Assembly (NCBI RefSeq): GCF_012726205.1
Contig: NZ_JAASAE010000019.1
Coordinates: forward strand, 1-53,712
DNA: 53,712 nt
From: Rhodococcus sp. HNM0569
Lineage (GTDB): Bacteria > Actinomycetota > Actinomycetes > Mycobacteriales > Mycobacteriaceae
Direction: 5' to 3'
Made by a program: the position numbers and the translations under genes. Below the pieces are notes generated by a model. It was not told the DNA's origin. It worked only from the letters and a program-made list of their open reading frames with translations, and did not search any database. This document shows positions 15,309-23,883 of this stretch, piece by piece. The stretch's first letter is position 1. Each line of letters starts with the position of its first letter.

Positions 15309-16244
15309 TCAGCCGCCGAATCGGGCGACGAGCCGCCCGACCACCTCGTTACGACGCAGACGCTCCAGGCCCGAACCGATTTCGTCGAAACCGATCTCGG
15401 TGTATTCCGGTGCGATCTCACCCGCGAGCAGCAGGTCGAACACCTCCTCGATGTCCTGGACCGTCCCACCGAGCGATCCGACGAGCTTCTTACCGAGGAT
15501 CGACGGCGTGTTCACGGTGAAGGTCGGCAGGCCGAGGCCGACCTGGACGACCGTGCCGCCGCGCCGGACCGCGTCGATCCCCATCTGCGTGGTGTCGAAT
15601 CCGGCGTAGTCCACCACGAGATCGAAATCCTGACCCGCCCACTCACCGGCGTCGCGCACGACGTCGACGACTCCCGCGCCGCGCGCGAGGTCCCACACCG
15701 ACTCCTTCGTCTCGGCCACGTGCACCTCGGCACCCGCGAGAACTGCTGCACGCGTGCCGATCTGACCGAGACCGCCGTAGCCGATCACGCCGACCTTCAT
15801 GCCCGGCCCGGCCTTACCCTCCTTGACGATCGCGTGATACGACGTCATGCCCGCGTCGGTCGCGAGGGCCGCGAGCGAGAGGTCGAGGCCGTCCGGCACC
15901 CGCGCGAGATCGGCCGCGTCGGCCACGAGCTTGTCCGCGAACCCGCCCGGGGCGAACATGCCGAGCGGCGGCCGCACACCGGACGAGCAGACGCCGACGA
16001 CGTCACCGACGCGCCAGCCGTCGACGCCGTCGCCGATCGCACTGATCACGCCGGCGTTCTCGTGCCCCTGCGTCATCGGCAGGAAGGGCATCGTGCCCTC
16101 GCCCACTTCCATGTACATGAGGTCGCTGTGGCACAGCCCGGCCGCCTCGACGTCGATCACCACCTCGCCCGGGCCCGGCGTGGGCTCCGGAACCTCGTTG
16201 AGCGCGATCGGCTTTCCCGCGCCTTCGAACTGCCAGGCCTTCAT
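15309..16244 (-). CDS. Alcohol dehydrogenase (MDR superfamily) lacking the structural-zinc lobe
   Basis: 311-aa NAD(P)-dependent medium-chain dehydrogenase. The catalytic domain has Cys38 (GLCHSD) and His61-Glu62 (QGHEN), normal catalytic zinc ligands, and the Rossmann motif GYGGLGQIG lies near 155-163. Between GDVVGVCSSG and GGFADKLVA the ~30-residue lobe with four Cys that holds the structural zinc in classical enzymes is absent. The late ligand Cys is replaced by Asp in LATDAGMTSYHA. This explains the length of 311 rather than about 345. GGAGGAG precedes the ATG. It is divergent from a LacI regulator across an operator, so probably induced by its substrate. Confidence 0.85.
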   Translation of the reverse strand: MKAWQFEGAGKPIALNEVPEPTPGPGEVVIDVEAAGLCHSDLMYMEVGEGTMPFLPMTQGHENAGVISAIGDGVDGWRVGDVVGVCSSGVRPPLGMFAPGGFADKLVADAADLARVPDGLDLSLAALATDAGMTSYHAIVKEGKAGPGMKVGVIGYGGLGQIGTRAAVLAGAEVHVAETKESVWDLARGAGVVDVVRDAGEWAGQDFDLVVDYAGFDTTQMGIDAVRRGGTVVQVGLGLPTFTVNTPSILGKKLVGSLGGTVQDIEEVFDLLLAGEIAPEYTEIGFDEIGSGLERLRRNEVVGRLVARFGG

Positions 16245-16291
16245 GACTGCACTCCTCCACCGTCGTCGGCTTCTTTCGCCGACGGTACGTA

Positions 16292-16313
16292 CTTAATCGG
16301 TTAAGCGGTAACC
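16292..16313. promoter_or_regulatory. LacI-type operators between the ADH and regulator genes
   Basis: Two overlapping palindromes: CTTAATCGGTTAAG (16292-16305), with the central CG typical of LacI-family operators, and GGTTA-N5-TAACC (16299-16313). Both lie 8-48 bp from the two divergent start codons. Confidence 0.65.
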
Positions 16314-16320
16314 TGACGGG

Positions 16321-17229
16321 ATGACCCGGCACGCACGCATCCGGATCCGCGACGTCGCCGATGCCGCGGGAGTGTCCACCGCGACCGTGAGCTACGTGCT
16401 GAACGAGACCCCGGGACAGACGATCACCGACGCGACCCGCGACCGCGTCCGGCAGGCCGCACTGCGCCTCGGGTACACGCCGCACGGCGTCGCGCGCACA
16501 CTGCGCGAGGGCCGCTCGCGGATCGTGCTGCTCGAGGTCGGCTCACTCACCGCCGGCACGAGCCTCGACGACTTCGTCTCGGGCATGGCCGACGAACTCC
16601 GTCGCCACGACCACGTCCTGCTCGTCACTCCCGGTGGTGCCGATGCCTCGGTGCTCGCGGCCGTGTCCCCGCGCGCGGTCGTCGACCTCACCACGGTCGC
16701 GACCGGCAGCGAACACGACGACCCCATCTCGGGCCGGACGCAGGGCTCGCACGTCGGGCTCGCATTCCACGCGGTCACCCAGTTGCGGCACCTGGCCGAG
16801 CGTGGTCACCGTCGTATCGCGTTCGCGCTGCCGTCGTACGACGGCGGCGCGCTCGCGAACACGCGGCTCGCTCACGCGCGCCGCGCCGCGGCCGAACTCG
16901 GGCTACCGCCGCTCGAGGTGCTGCACGCGGCCGATTCCGTCCGTCGCCTGATCGAGGACACCGACGTCACCGCGGTCGCCGCGTTCGACGACGACACCGC
17001 CCTGGCGGTACTCGCCGCAATGCGCGCGGACGGCTACCACGCACCCGACGACCTCGCCGTCCTCGGCTTCGACGAGACCCGCCACGCGGCGCTGTGCGAG
17101 CCGCGCCTCAGCACGGTCCGCATCGACGCGTCGGCCTACGGAAAGCGCGCCGCCCGAATCTCTCTCGACCTCGACCCTGGCACGTGGGAGCAGCCACCGT
17201 CCGAGGTGGTCGTCGGCGCGACGACGTGA
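16321..17229 (+). CDS. LacI-family transcriptional regulator
   Basis: 302-aa repressor. The N-terminal helix-turn-helix is IRDVADAAGVSTATVSYVLN followed by the hinge-type GYTPHGVARTLREG. The periplasmic-binding-protein-like domain follows, with TAVAAFDDDTALAVLAAMRA and DLAVLGFDETRHAALCEPRLSTV. It is short for the family (usually about 340), mainly through a reduced N-terminal subdomain. Its natural target is the divergent dehydrogenase gene. Confidence 0.88.
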   Translation: MTRHARIRIRDVADAAGVSTATVSYVLNETPGQTITDATRDRVRQAALRLGYTPHGVARTLREGRSRIVLLEVGSLTAGTSLDDFVSGMADELRRHDHVLLVTPGGADASVLAAVSPRAVVDLTTVATGSEHDDPISGRTQGSHVGLAFHAVTQLRHLAERGHRRIAFALPSYDGGALANTRLAHARRAAAELGLPPLEVLHAADSVRRLIEDTDVTAVAAFDDDTALAVLAAMRADGYHAPDDLAVLGFDETRHAALCEPRLSTVRIDASAYGKRAARISLDLDPGTWEQPPSEVVVGATT

Positions 17230-17281
17230 ACGGGGCGGTCTGTAACCTGCCGTGCGAAGCCCCTACCCACGAAGGAGCCCC

Positions 17282-17773
17282 ATGCGTCTACGCGACACCC
17301 CCACCGTCGAGGTTTCCGAACGTCTCGCGTGCAGCCCCGAACGGGCGTGGCAGCTCGTCACCGACATCGAACTGCCCACGCGCGTCGACGGCGAACTGCA
17401 ACGCGCGGAGTGGCTCGACGGCGCCACCGGCGTCGCGCTCGGCGCCCGCTTCCGCGGATACAACGCGAGCGACCAGATGGGCGAGTGGCAGACCGAACCC
17501 GAGGTCGTCGAGGTCGAGGACGGCCGCCGCTGGGTGTGGCGCATCGGCTCCGCCGAGGCCTTCATCGCACTCTGGGGCTTCGAGGTGGACCCGTCGAAGA
17601 GCGGTGCGGTGGTCCGGCAGTGGGCCAAGCTCGGCACCGGGACGTCTCCGCTGACCGCCGCGATCGCGCAGTATCCGGAACGCGAAGCCGCCATCATCGG
17701 CCACCGCATGGGTGTCTGGCGCGACGGCATGGCCGCCAACCTCGCCGCGCTACGGGAGCTCGCCGAGGCCTGA
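17282..17773 (+). CDS. SRPBCC family protein
   Basis: 163-aa START-like protein: VEVSERLACSPERAWQLVTD at the N-terminus, a GARFRGYNASDQMGEWQTEPEVVE middle and a long C-terminal helix HRMGVWRDGMAANLAALREL. It belongs to the polyketide cyclase/dehydrase-like group; the ligand is unknown. The ATG at 17282 follows AAGGAG at normal spacing. It starts 52 bp after the LacI gene stop and could be cotranscribed. Its 3' end overlaps the convergent DUF6226 gene by 24 bp. Confidence 0.85.
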   Translation: MRLRDTPTVEVSERLACSPERAWQLVTDIELPTRVDGELQRAEWLDGATGVALGARFRGYNASDQMGEWQTEPEVVEVEDGRRWVWRIGSAEAFIALWGFEVDPSKSGAVVRQWAKLGTGTSPLTAAIAQYPEREAAIIGHRMGVWRDGMAANLAALRELAEA

Positions 17774-18475
17774 CGGCGGCACCGGCCGCGACGTCCAGCC
17801 GGCCGGCCACGGTGCGGCGCGGAACTCCGCGGGTTCACGGAGCCGCTGGTCCGTCCCTCGGCACCCGCCGAAAGACGTGCCGATCGCCACGTGCCCGTCG
17901 CGGGCACGGACCGACAGCGAGCCGTCGACGATCGACAGGATCCACTGGTCCATGTCTTCGAGCAGCGCGTCGGACCCGCCGTCGCACGCGTCGCATCCAC
18001 AGTCCGGCACGGTCGCCAGACACACCGCCGGGTCGCCCGCGGCGACCGTGACCGTCACGAGGTCGTCGCTGCCGCTCGGCGCGTGCGTCACCACCACCAA
18101 CGGCACCGCCCCGGGCGCCGTCGGCGTCAGCACGACGGCATCGCCGCCCGGCGACAGCGGAGGGAGCGACCAGTTCGGTGCCGCGCCCTCGCGCACCCAG
18201 CCCCGGGCGCGGAGCACCGTCGTCCAGGCTCGCGCTCGCGCCGACACGATCTCGTATTTCTCTGGATGGGTGCAGCGGCTGTACTCGTCCTCGGCCGGCT
18301 CCGCGCCCCGGTGCGGATCGGGCCACCCGGGCGTGCCCGCCGCGGCGAACACCGCGTCGACGTCCTCGAGCAGCGCGCACATCTCGTCGGAGAGCACCGC
18401 GATGCCCTCGCCGCCACCCCTGTCCTGCAGCCGGCGAATCCCGTCGTTGTACTCGTCCCACCACGATGCCCCCAC
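17750..18475 (-). CDS. DUF6226 family protein
   Basis: 241-aa cytoplasmic protein of unknown function. The family landmarks are WWDEYNDGIRRLQDRGGG, then EYSRCTHPEKYEIVSARARAW and a Cys-containing segment PDCGCDACDGGSDALLEDMD. It ends with a basic tail GWTSRPVPPSGLGELP. The CxCxxC arrangement could bind a metal. The start is taken as GTG at 18475, directly before the conserved ASWWDEY; a weak choice, as no clear ribosome-binding site is seen. The longer open frame upstream is antisense to the DUF808 gene and is not used. Confidence 0.75.
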   Translation of the reverse strand: MGASWWDEYNDGIRRLQDRGGGEGIAVLSDEMCALLEDVDAVFAAAGTPGWPDPHRGAEPAEDEYSRCTHPEKYEIVSARARAWTTVLRARGWVREGAAPNWSLPPLSPGGDAVVLTPTAPGAVPLVVVTHAPSGSDDLVTVTVAAGDPAVCLATVPDCGCDACDGGSDALLEDMDQWILSIVDGSLSVRARDGHVAIGTSFGGCRGTDQRLREPAEFRAAPWPAGWTSRPVPPSGLGELP

Positions 18476-18610
18476 ACCGCGGACGCTACTCCCCCGCCTG
18501 CCCGTCACGACGAGCACGCGCTCGCACACGTTCGGTACGGTTTTCCCAGTCGACCCGCGACCGCGCGTCGTCGGAGCGGGTCTGCGCACCCGGAGTGTGG
18601 GAGGTTCCCC

Positions 18611-19564
18611 GTGGCTGGAGGTCTCGTCGCCCTGTTGGACGACGTCGCGGCGATCGCGAAGGTGGCGGCGGCCTCGATCGACGACGTCGGCGCCGCGGCA
18701 GGCCGCGCGAGCGTCAAGGCAGCGGGCGTGGTGGTCGACGACACCGCCGTCACCCCCCGCTACGTGCACGGGTTCTCCCCGAAGCGGGAGTTGCCGATCA
18801 TCCGCAAGATCGCCCTGGGATCGATCCGCAACAAGCTGCTGATCATCCTGCCGGTCGCGATGATCCTCAGCGAGTTCCTGCCGCAGGCGCTGCCGTATCT
18901 GCTGATCGCGGGCGGCCTGTTCCTGTGCTTCGAGGGCGCCGAGAAGGTCTACGAAGCGATCACCGGCGGGCACCACGAGGACGAGGCGGCCGCCGAAGGG
19001 CAGAGCGGTCCCGAACGCGAGAAGGCCATGGTCAGCGGCGCGATCCGCACCGACCTCATCCTGTCCGCCGAGATCATGGTGATCTCGCTGTCCTCGGTCG
19101 AGAACGAGCCGTTCTTCACGCGACTGCTGGTGTTGATCGTCGTCGCGATCGTCATCACCGCGCTCGTGTACGGCGTCGTCGCGCTGATCGTGAAGATGGA
19201 CGACATGGGCCTCGCATTGGCCGGCCGCAAGTCCGCATTCAGCCGACGCGTCGGCCGCGGCCTGGTCGCCGCGATGCCGAAGGTGATGTCGGTGCTCACC
19301 GTCGTCGGCATCGCCGCGATGCTGTGGGTCGGCGGCCACATTCTGCTCGTCAACGTCGGCGAGGCAGGCTTCCACTGGCCCGCCGACCGCCTGCACGATC
19401 TCGAGCACTGGTTCGGCGAACTCGTCCACGGCGGCGTCGGCGGTGTGCTGTCGTGGACGGCGGGCACCGTGACGTCCGCACTCGTCGGCCTGGCGCTCGG
19501 TGCGCTCGTCGTGCTGATCGTGCATCTGCTGCCGAAGCGGAAGAAGGACAGCACAGCGCACTGA
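18611..19564 (+). CDS. DUF808 (YedI-like) inner membrane protein
   Basis: 317-aa integral membrane protein. The family N-terminus AGGLVALLDDVAAIAKVAAASIDD precedes DDTAVTPRYVHGFSPKRELPII. About five to six membrane helices follow (LLIILPVAMILSEFLPQAL, LLIAGGLFLCFEGAEKV, and later segments), ending in HLLPKRKK. The family is widespread and uncharacterised. The GTG at 18611 has GGGAGG at a suitable distance. Confidence 0.9.
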   Translation: MAGGLVALLDDVAAIAKVAAASIDDVGAAAGRASVKAAGVVVDDTAVTPRYVHGFSPKRELPIIRKIALGSIRNKLLIILPVAMILSEFLPQALPYLLIAGGLFLCFEGAEKVYEAITGGHHEDEAAAEGQSGPEREKAMVSGAIRTDLILSAEIMVISLSSVENEPFFTRLLVLIVVAIVITALVYGVVALIVKMDDMGLALAGRKSAFSRRVGRGLVAAMPKVMSVLTVVGIAAMLWVGGHILLVNVGEAGFHWPADRLHDLEHWFGELVHGGVGGVLSWTAGTVTSALVGLALGALVVLIVHLLPKRKKDSTAH

Positions 19565-19668
19565 GGGCCCGTGTGAGTCCGCCGCCGGCCCGACCCGCGC
19601 ACCGATGAGTTCGGCCGGGTCGCCCGGTCGGTACTCCGAAGAGACTTACGCGAGTGGGAGGTAGAGCA

Positions 19669-20316
19669 GTGGCCCAGCTGTTGAAGGTGCAGAATTTCAC
19701 CGTGTCGCGCGACGGGTACGGCGCGGGCGAGAACCAGAGCCTCGAGCACCCGTTCGGGCACGCCGACCCGGGCGAGATGTCCGCGTGGGCGGCCGCCACG
19801 GCGAGCTGGCCGGGGCGCACGGATTCCGGCGGCAGCCGCGGCCTCGACGACTACCTGACGCGGGACTTCCACCACGGCATCGGCGCCGAGATCATGGGCC
19901 GCAACAAGTTCGGCCCGCAGCGGGGCCCGTGGGAAGACGACGAGTGGCGCGGCTGGTGGGGCGACGAGCCGCCGTTCCACACGCCGGTGTTCGTGATGAC
20001 CCATCACCTGCGCCCGTCCTTCACGCTCGGCGACACCACCTTCCACTTCGTCGACGACGACCCCGCGACGGTGCTCGAGCGTGCCCGCGCGGCCGCGGAC
20101 GGCAAGGACGTCCGGCTCGGTGGCGGCGCGACCGTCGTCCGGGAGTTCCTCGATGCCGACCTGGTCGACACCCTGCACGTCGCGGTCTCACCGCACATCG
20201 AACTCGGTGGCGGCTCACGCCTGTGGGAATCGCCCGACGAGCTGCGCGACCGATTCCACGTGGACGTGGTGCCCAGCCCGAGTGGAGTGGTGCATCACCT
20301 GTTCTGGCGGAAGTGA
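19669..20316 (+). CDS. Dihydrofolate-reductase-like (RibD C-terminal-like) protein
   Basis: 215-aa protein of the DHFR/RibD-C superfamily. The N-terminal strand LLKVQNFTVSRDGYGAGENQ is followed by GAEIMGRNKFGP, PVFVMTHH, VRLGGGATVVREFLDADLVD and a C-terminal VVHHLFWRK strand. This arrangement marks the NADPH-dependent reductase fold. It is not the essential folA gene, and such solitary members have no fixed substrate. The GTG at 19669 follows GGGAGGT. Confidence 0.87.
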   Translation: MAQLLKVQNFTVSRDGYGAGENQSLEHPFGHADPGEMSAWAAATASWPGRTDSGGSRGLDDYLTRDFHHGIGAEIMGRNKFGPQRGPWEDDEWRGWWGDEPPFHTPVFVMTHHLRPSFTLGDTTFHFVDDDPATVLERARAAADGKDVRLGGGATVVREFLDADLVDTLHVAVSPHIELGGGSRLWESPDELRDRFHVDVVPSPSGVVHHLFWRK

Positions 20317-20387
20317 GCGCCGGGACCGCGTCGCAGCGTCTCGCACCACGGTGGCCCGCCTCGATCCCCGGCAGGAACGCCGGGCTA

Positions 20388-20482
20388 CAGTGGCCGGTGC
20401 GCGTCACGGGAAGCCGGTGCGAATCCGGCGCTGCCCCGCAACTGTGAGGTCGATTCGACCGTAGCCAGATACCGCCGCGCGA
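20388..20482 (+). promoter_or_regulatory. Cobalamin (adenosylcobalamin) riboswitch
   Basis: The region carries the conserved cobalamin-aptamer blocks in order: CACGGGAAGCCGGTGCGAAT then CCGGCGCTGCCCCGCAACTG (about 20405-20442), and AGCCAGATACC (20463-20473). The closing P1 stem uses GGCCGGTGCGCG and CCGCCGCGCG. The family binds B12 and lowers expression of downstream B12 synthesis or uptake genes. It stands 126 bp before the binding-lipoprotein start, so the following transport operon is predicted to be B12-repressed. Outer boundaries are approximate. Confidence 0.95.
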
Positions 20483-20565
20483 ATCAGTTCTCGGCACGGT
20501 CACGCGGGATGACCACCCGAGCGTCGGACGTCGCTGCGCTGTGCGCGCGTCGCGCCGGCCCTCGA

Positions 20566-20602
20566 CGTCTCCTGTGCCCGCGCCACGTCGCGACGGGAGA
20601 CG
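20566..20602 (+). promoter_or_regulatory. Hairpin covering the ribosome-binding site, likely riboswitch expression platform
   Basis: Arms CGTCTCC (20566-20572) and GGAGACG (20596-20602) pair over 23 nt and include most of the GGGAGA Shine-Dalgarno sequence of the lipoprotein gene at 20608. This suggests that the riboswitch acts by masking translation initiation when B12 is bound. Inferred from complementarity alone. Confidence 0.55.
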
Positions 20603-20607
20603 AATCC

Positions 20608-22140
20608 ATGACCACATCCGTGCCGGTGTTCGGGCGCCGCGCGTTCCTCGGCGGCACGCTCGGCCTCGCCGGTGCCTTCGCGCTGGGTGCGTGCGGCTCC
20701 GGCAGCGCGTCCTCGACCGGTCGCTTCACCGCGATGTACGAGGGTGCGGGCGCGAGCGAAACCATCGACCCGGGCACCGGGACGATGTTCGTCGACGAAG
20801 CGCGCGTCAAGCACCTCTACGACGGCCTGTTCGAGGTCGACTCGCACATGCAGCCGATACCTCGACTCGCGACGGGCGCCGAGCCGAACGCCGACGGCAC
20901 CGTGTGGCGCATCGGCCTGCGCGAAGCCACCTGGCACGACGGCAGCCCTCTCGTCGCGGACGACGTCCTCTACACCCTCGCGCGCATCCTCGGCAGGCAG
21001 AGCGAGGCGCAGCCGTTCGTCGCCGCGACGACACTGTCGTCGGTCGACCTCGCCAACTCGCGCGCACTCGACCCGCACACCGTCGAGCTGCAGCTGAAGT
21101 ACCCGTCGTTCGAGCTGCCGAGTCAGCTCACCGCGTACGGCACCCGGATCGTCAAGCACGGCGCCACCGACTTCAGCCGTCCGGTGGGCACGGGCCCGTT
21201 CCGCTTCGAGTCCTTCACACCCGGTCGCGAGTTCGTTGCCACCCGGTACGACGACTACTGGGACGGCGCGGCGAACATCGAGACGCTCCGCATCCTGAGC
21301 GCGGGCCAGGATGCGCGGCTCGCGGCCGTACGCACCGGGCAGGCCGATTTCGTCGACAACCTGTCCCCCTCCGCGGGCCGCACCCTCGAGTCGGACGGCG
21401 ATGTCACCGTGCACAGCACGGCGAACAGCGGCATCCTCTACTTCGCGATGAAGACCGACCGTCCGCCTTTCGACAATGCCGACGTGCGGCGCGCGATGAT
21501 GCTCCTGGTCGACCGCGACGAACTGGTGAAGGTCGCGCTGCAGGGCTCGGGCGAGGTGTCCGACGACATCTTCGGCCGCGGCTACGCGTACTACCCCGAC
21601 GACCTGCCGCCGCACCGGTACGACCCGGACGAGGCGAAGTCATTGCTGCGTAAGGCCGGAGCATCCGACCTGTCGTTCGAGTTGTACGTCGCACCGGTCG
21701 CGAGCGGATTCGTGGAAGCAGCGCAACTGTTCGCGCGGCAGGCGCAGGCGATCGGCGTGACCGTCAGGGTGACCCAGGGTTCGAAGGACACGTACTACAC
21801 CGACGCACTCACCAAGGGCCACATGACCATGGGCCAGTCGGGCCCGCTGTCGATCCCCTACCACTTCGCGTCACGTCTGCTGAGTACCGCGCCGAAGAAC
21901 TTCACGCAGTGGGCGGATCCCGCATTCGACGACCTCTACGCACGCTCGCAGCGCGAGCGTTCCACCGAGACCCGCACGGCGATGTATCGCGAGTTGCACG
22001 AGATCCTTCACGACCGGGGTGGTTTCGTCTTCTGGGCGACGACACCGTGGCTCACCGCCTACCGATCGGGCGTCGACAACGCGCCCGCCGGGGTCCCGAA
22101 TGCCTTCGACTGGGCGCGCTTCGACGAGGTGACGGCGTGA
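20608..22140 (+). CDS. Family 5 extracellular solute-binding lipoprotein (Opp/Nik-like), Tat-exported
   Basis: 510-aa binding protein of the SBP_bac_5 family (DppA, OppA, NikA). Twin Arg at residues 10-11 (GRRAFLGG) and the lipobox LGAC (Cys29) indicate Tat export and lipid anchoring. The mature part shows LYDGLFEVDSHMQPIPRLAT, the family's ATWHDGSPLVADDVLYTL and PVGTGPFRFESFTPG, and RAMMLLVDRDELV. The ATG at 20608 is chosen over the one at 20509 because the signal peptide begins there and GGGAGA precedes it. The upstream cobalamin riboswitch suggests the ligand is cobalt, a cobalt chelate or a corrinoid rather than a plain peptide. Confidence 0.9.
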   Translation: MTTSVPVFGRRAFLGGTLGLAGAFALGACGSGSASSTGRFTAMYEGAGASETIDPGTGTMFVDEARVKHLYDGLFEVDSHMQPIPRLATGAEPNADGTVWRIGLREATWHDGSPLVADDVLYTLARILGRQSEAQPFVAATTLSSVDLANSRALDPHTVELQLKYPSFELPSQLTAYGTRIVKHGATDFSRPVGTGPFRFESFTPGREFVATRYDDYWDGAANIETLRILSAGQDARLAAVRTGQADFVDNLSPSAGRTLESDGDVTVHSTANSGILYFAMKTDRPPFDNADVRRAMMLLVDRDELVKVALQGSGEVSDDIFGRGYAYYPDDLPPHRYDPDEAKSLLRKAGASDLSFELYVAPVASGFVEAAQLFARQAQAIGVTVRVTQGSKDTYYTDALTKGHMTMGQSGPLSIPYHFASRLLSTAPKNFTQWADPAFDDLYARSQRERSTETRTAMYRELHEILHDRGGFVFWATTPWLTAYRSGVDNAPAGVPNAFDWARFDEVTA

Positions 22141-22907
22141 ACGGACGTCCCACGCAGGCACAGGCCACCGCATGGCTCGACCGATGGGATCGGCAGCAGG
22201 GTCACTACATGCCCGATCGGGAGGAGCGGTTCGACGTCGTGCTCGACGTGCTCGACGAGGTGCTCGGGCGGCCGGACCCGCTCGTGGTCGATCTCGGCAT
22301 CGGCCCGGGGTCGCTCGCGCATCGGCTGGTCGACCGCATCCCGGCTGCACGGGTCGTCGGTGTCGACGCGGACCCGCTGCTGCTCGAGCTGGGCTCGATC
22401 GCGCGGCCCGACAGCCGGATTCGCACCGTTCTCGCCGACCTGCGCGAGCCCGGCTGGTTCGCGCGACTCGACCTCGACCGAGCCCCGGACGCGTACGTCA
22501 GTTCGACGGCACTGCACTGGATGGACGCCGGGCCGCTGCGCACAGTGTTCGCCGAGTGCGCCCGCACGATCGCTCCTGGCGGCGTGCTCGTCGATGCCGA
22601 CCACCTGTACGAGGGTGCGGCGGCGCCCGGGCTCGACGACCTCCTGCGTGCGCTCACCGCGCGGCGGGCGCAGCGGCGCGGCACCCGGCAGGCGGAGGAC
22701 TGGCAGGCGTGGTGGGACGCCGTCGACGCCGCACCGGAACTCGCGGAACTGGTGCGCGAACGGGCAGGCGGCTTCGAGCACGTGGTCACCGACCGGCCGT
22801 CGGTGCACGACTACGTCGCATTCGCGCGCGAGGGCGGTTTCGCCGAGGCAGGCATCGTGTGGCAGGTCGGCGACGATCGGATCGTCGTCGCCACCGCTCC
22901 CCGGTGA
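22137..22907 (+). CDS. Class I SAM-dependent methyltransferase inside the B12-regulated transport operon
   Basis: 256-aa methyltransferase. Motif I is VVDLGIGPGSLAHRL (about residues 52-66), followed by GVDADPLLLELG, then YVSSTALHWMDAGPL and the late motif TIAPGGVLVDADHLYEG. It resembles trans-aconitate/ubiquinone-type small-molecule methyltransferases, not the precorrin methyltransferases of B12 synthesis. The GTG start overlaps the lipoprotein stop by 4 bp (GTGA), so it is translated together with the transporter. A methyltransferase embedded in an importer operon is unusual. It might modify an imported or exported ligand. Confidence 0.87.
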   Translation: MNGRPTQAQATAWLDRWDRQQGHYMPDREERFDVVLDVLDEVLGRPDPLVVDLGIGPGSLAHRLVDRIPAARVVGVDADPLLLELGSIARPDSRIRTVLADLREPGWFARLDLDRAPDAYVSSTALHWMDAGPLRTVFAECARTIAPGGVLVDADHLYEGAAAPGLDDLLRALTARRAQRRGTRQAEDWQAWWDAVDAAPELAELVRERAGGFEHVVTDRPSVHDYVAFAREGGFAEAGIVWQVGDDRIVVATAPR

Positions 22908-22932
22908 CGCGGCCGAATCAGACTGGGCCGCA

Positions 22933-23883
22933 ATGACGATCGGACGTTTCGCCGCACGCCGCGCGGGAATCGCCGTGGCGCAGATCGGGATGCTGCTGGC
23001 GCTGGTGTTCGTGCTGTCGCTGTGGCTGCCGGGCGATGCCGCCGACGTCCAGGTGGGCGACTTCACGAGCGCCGAACAACGGGACGAGACGCGGCACCTG
23101 CTCGGTCTCGACGTCGCTCCGCTCGAGCGATTCGTGTCGTGGTGCACGCACGCCGCCACCGGTGATTTCGGCATGTCGTTCACACAGGGCAGGCCGGTCA
23201 CGGAGGTGATCGCCGAGTCGTTCGCCACGTCGGCCGTACTCGCGGTGGTCACGACACTGCTGCTCCTGCCCGTCGCGGGCGGTGCGGGTTTCCTCGCCGG
23301 ACTGAACCCGGACACGCTGTGGGACAGAACCGTCACGACCGTGAGCATCGCGTTCGACTCGATTCCCGATTTCGTGCTCGCGATCGTCCTCGTGTCGTAC
23401 GTCGCGGTCGAGGCCGGGCTGTTCCCGCCGACCTTCGCGGGCATGAGCGTCGCCGACGTGGTCGCCGCCCCCGCGGTCCTGGTGCTGCCGCTGTTCGTCA
23501 TGACCTGCCGTGTCGCCGCTCCGCTCGTCCGACTCGTGCGGGCAGGCGTGATCGACGAGATGTCGGCGCCGTACATCGTGCAGGCACGCCACCTCGGAGT
23601 GCCACGCCGGTCGTTGTTGCTGCGGCACGTCGCGCCGAATGCGCTCGGCCCCGCGATGCAGGATCTCGGCCGTACGAGCGACAGTCTGCTGTCGGGCGTG
23701 CTCGTCGTCGAGGCCGTGTTCGTGGTCCCCGGTGTGGCGACGACGCTCATCGACGCGATCGGCAACCGCGACCAGCCTGTCGTGCTCGCGATCGTGCTGC
23801 TCACCGGGCTCGTGACGATCGCCGTCAATGCCGCGATCGACGTGCTGGGGCATCGCATGGTGCCGCGTCAGGTGCGCACGTGA
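22933..23883 (+). CDS. ABC transporter permease, DppB/NikB type
   Basis: 316-aa inner-membrane permease with about six helices. Family features are RRAGIAVAQIGMLLALVFVLSLWLPGD at the N-terminus, the ten-residue-class segment HLLGLDVAPLERFVSW, and the EAA loop YIVQARHLGVPRRSLLLRHV. LLSGVLVVEAVFVVPGVATTLIDAI near the end is typical of DppB/NikB. It is 25 bp after the methyltransferase and overlaps the next permease by 4 bp. Confidence 0.92.
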   Translation: MTIGRFAARRAGIAVAQIGMLLALVFVLSLWLPGDAADVQVGDFTSAEQRDETRHLLGLDVAPLERFVSWCTHAATGDFGMSFTQGRPVTEVIAESFATSAVLAVVTTLLLLPVAGGAGFLAGLNPDTLWDRTVTTVSIAFDSIPDFVLAIVLVSYVAVEAGLFPPTFAGMSVADVVAAPAVLVLPLFVMTCRVAAPLVRLVRAGVIDEMSAPYIVQARHLGVPRRSLLLRHVAPNALGPAMQDLGRTSDSLLSGVLVVEAVFVVPGVATTLIDAIGNRDQPVVLAIVLLTGLVTIAVNAAIDVLGHRMVPRQVRT

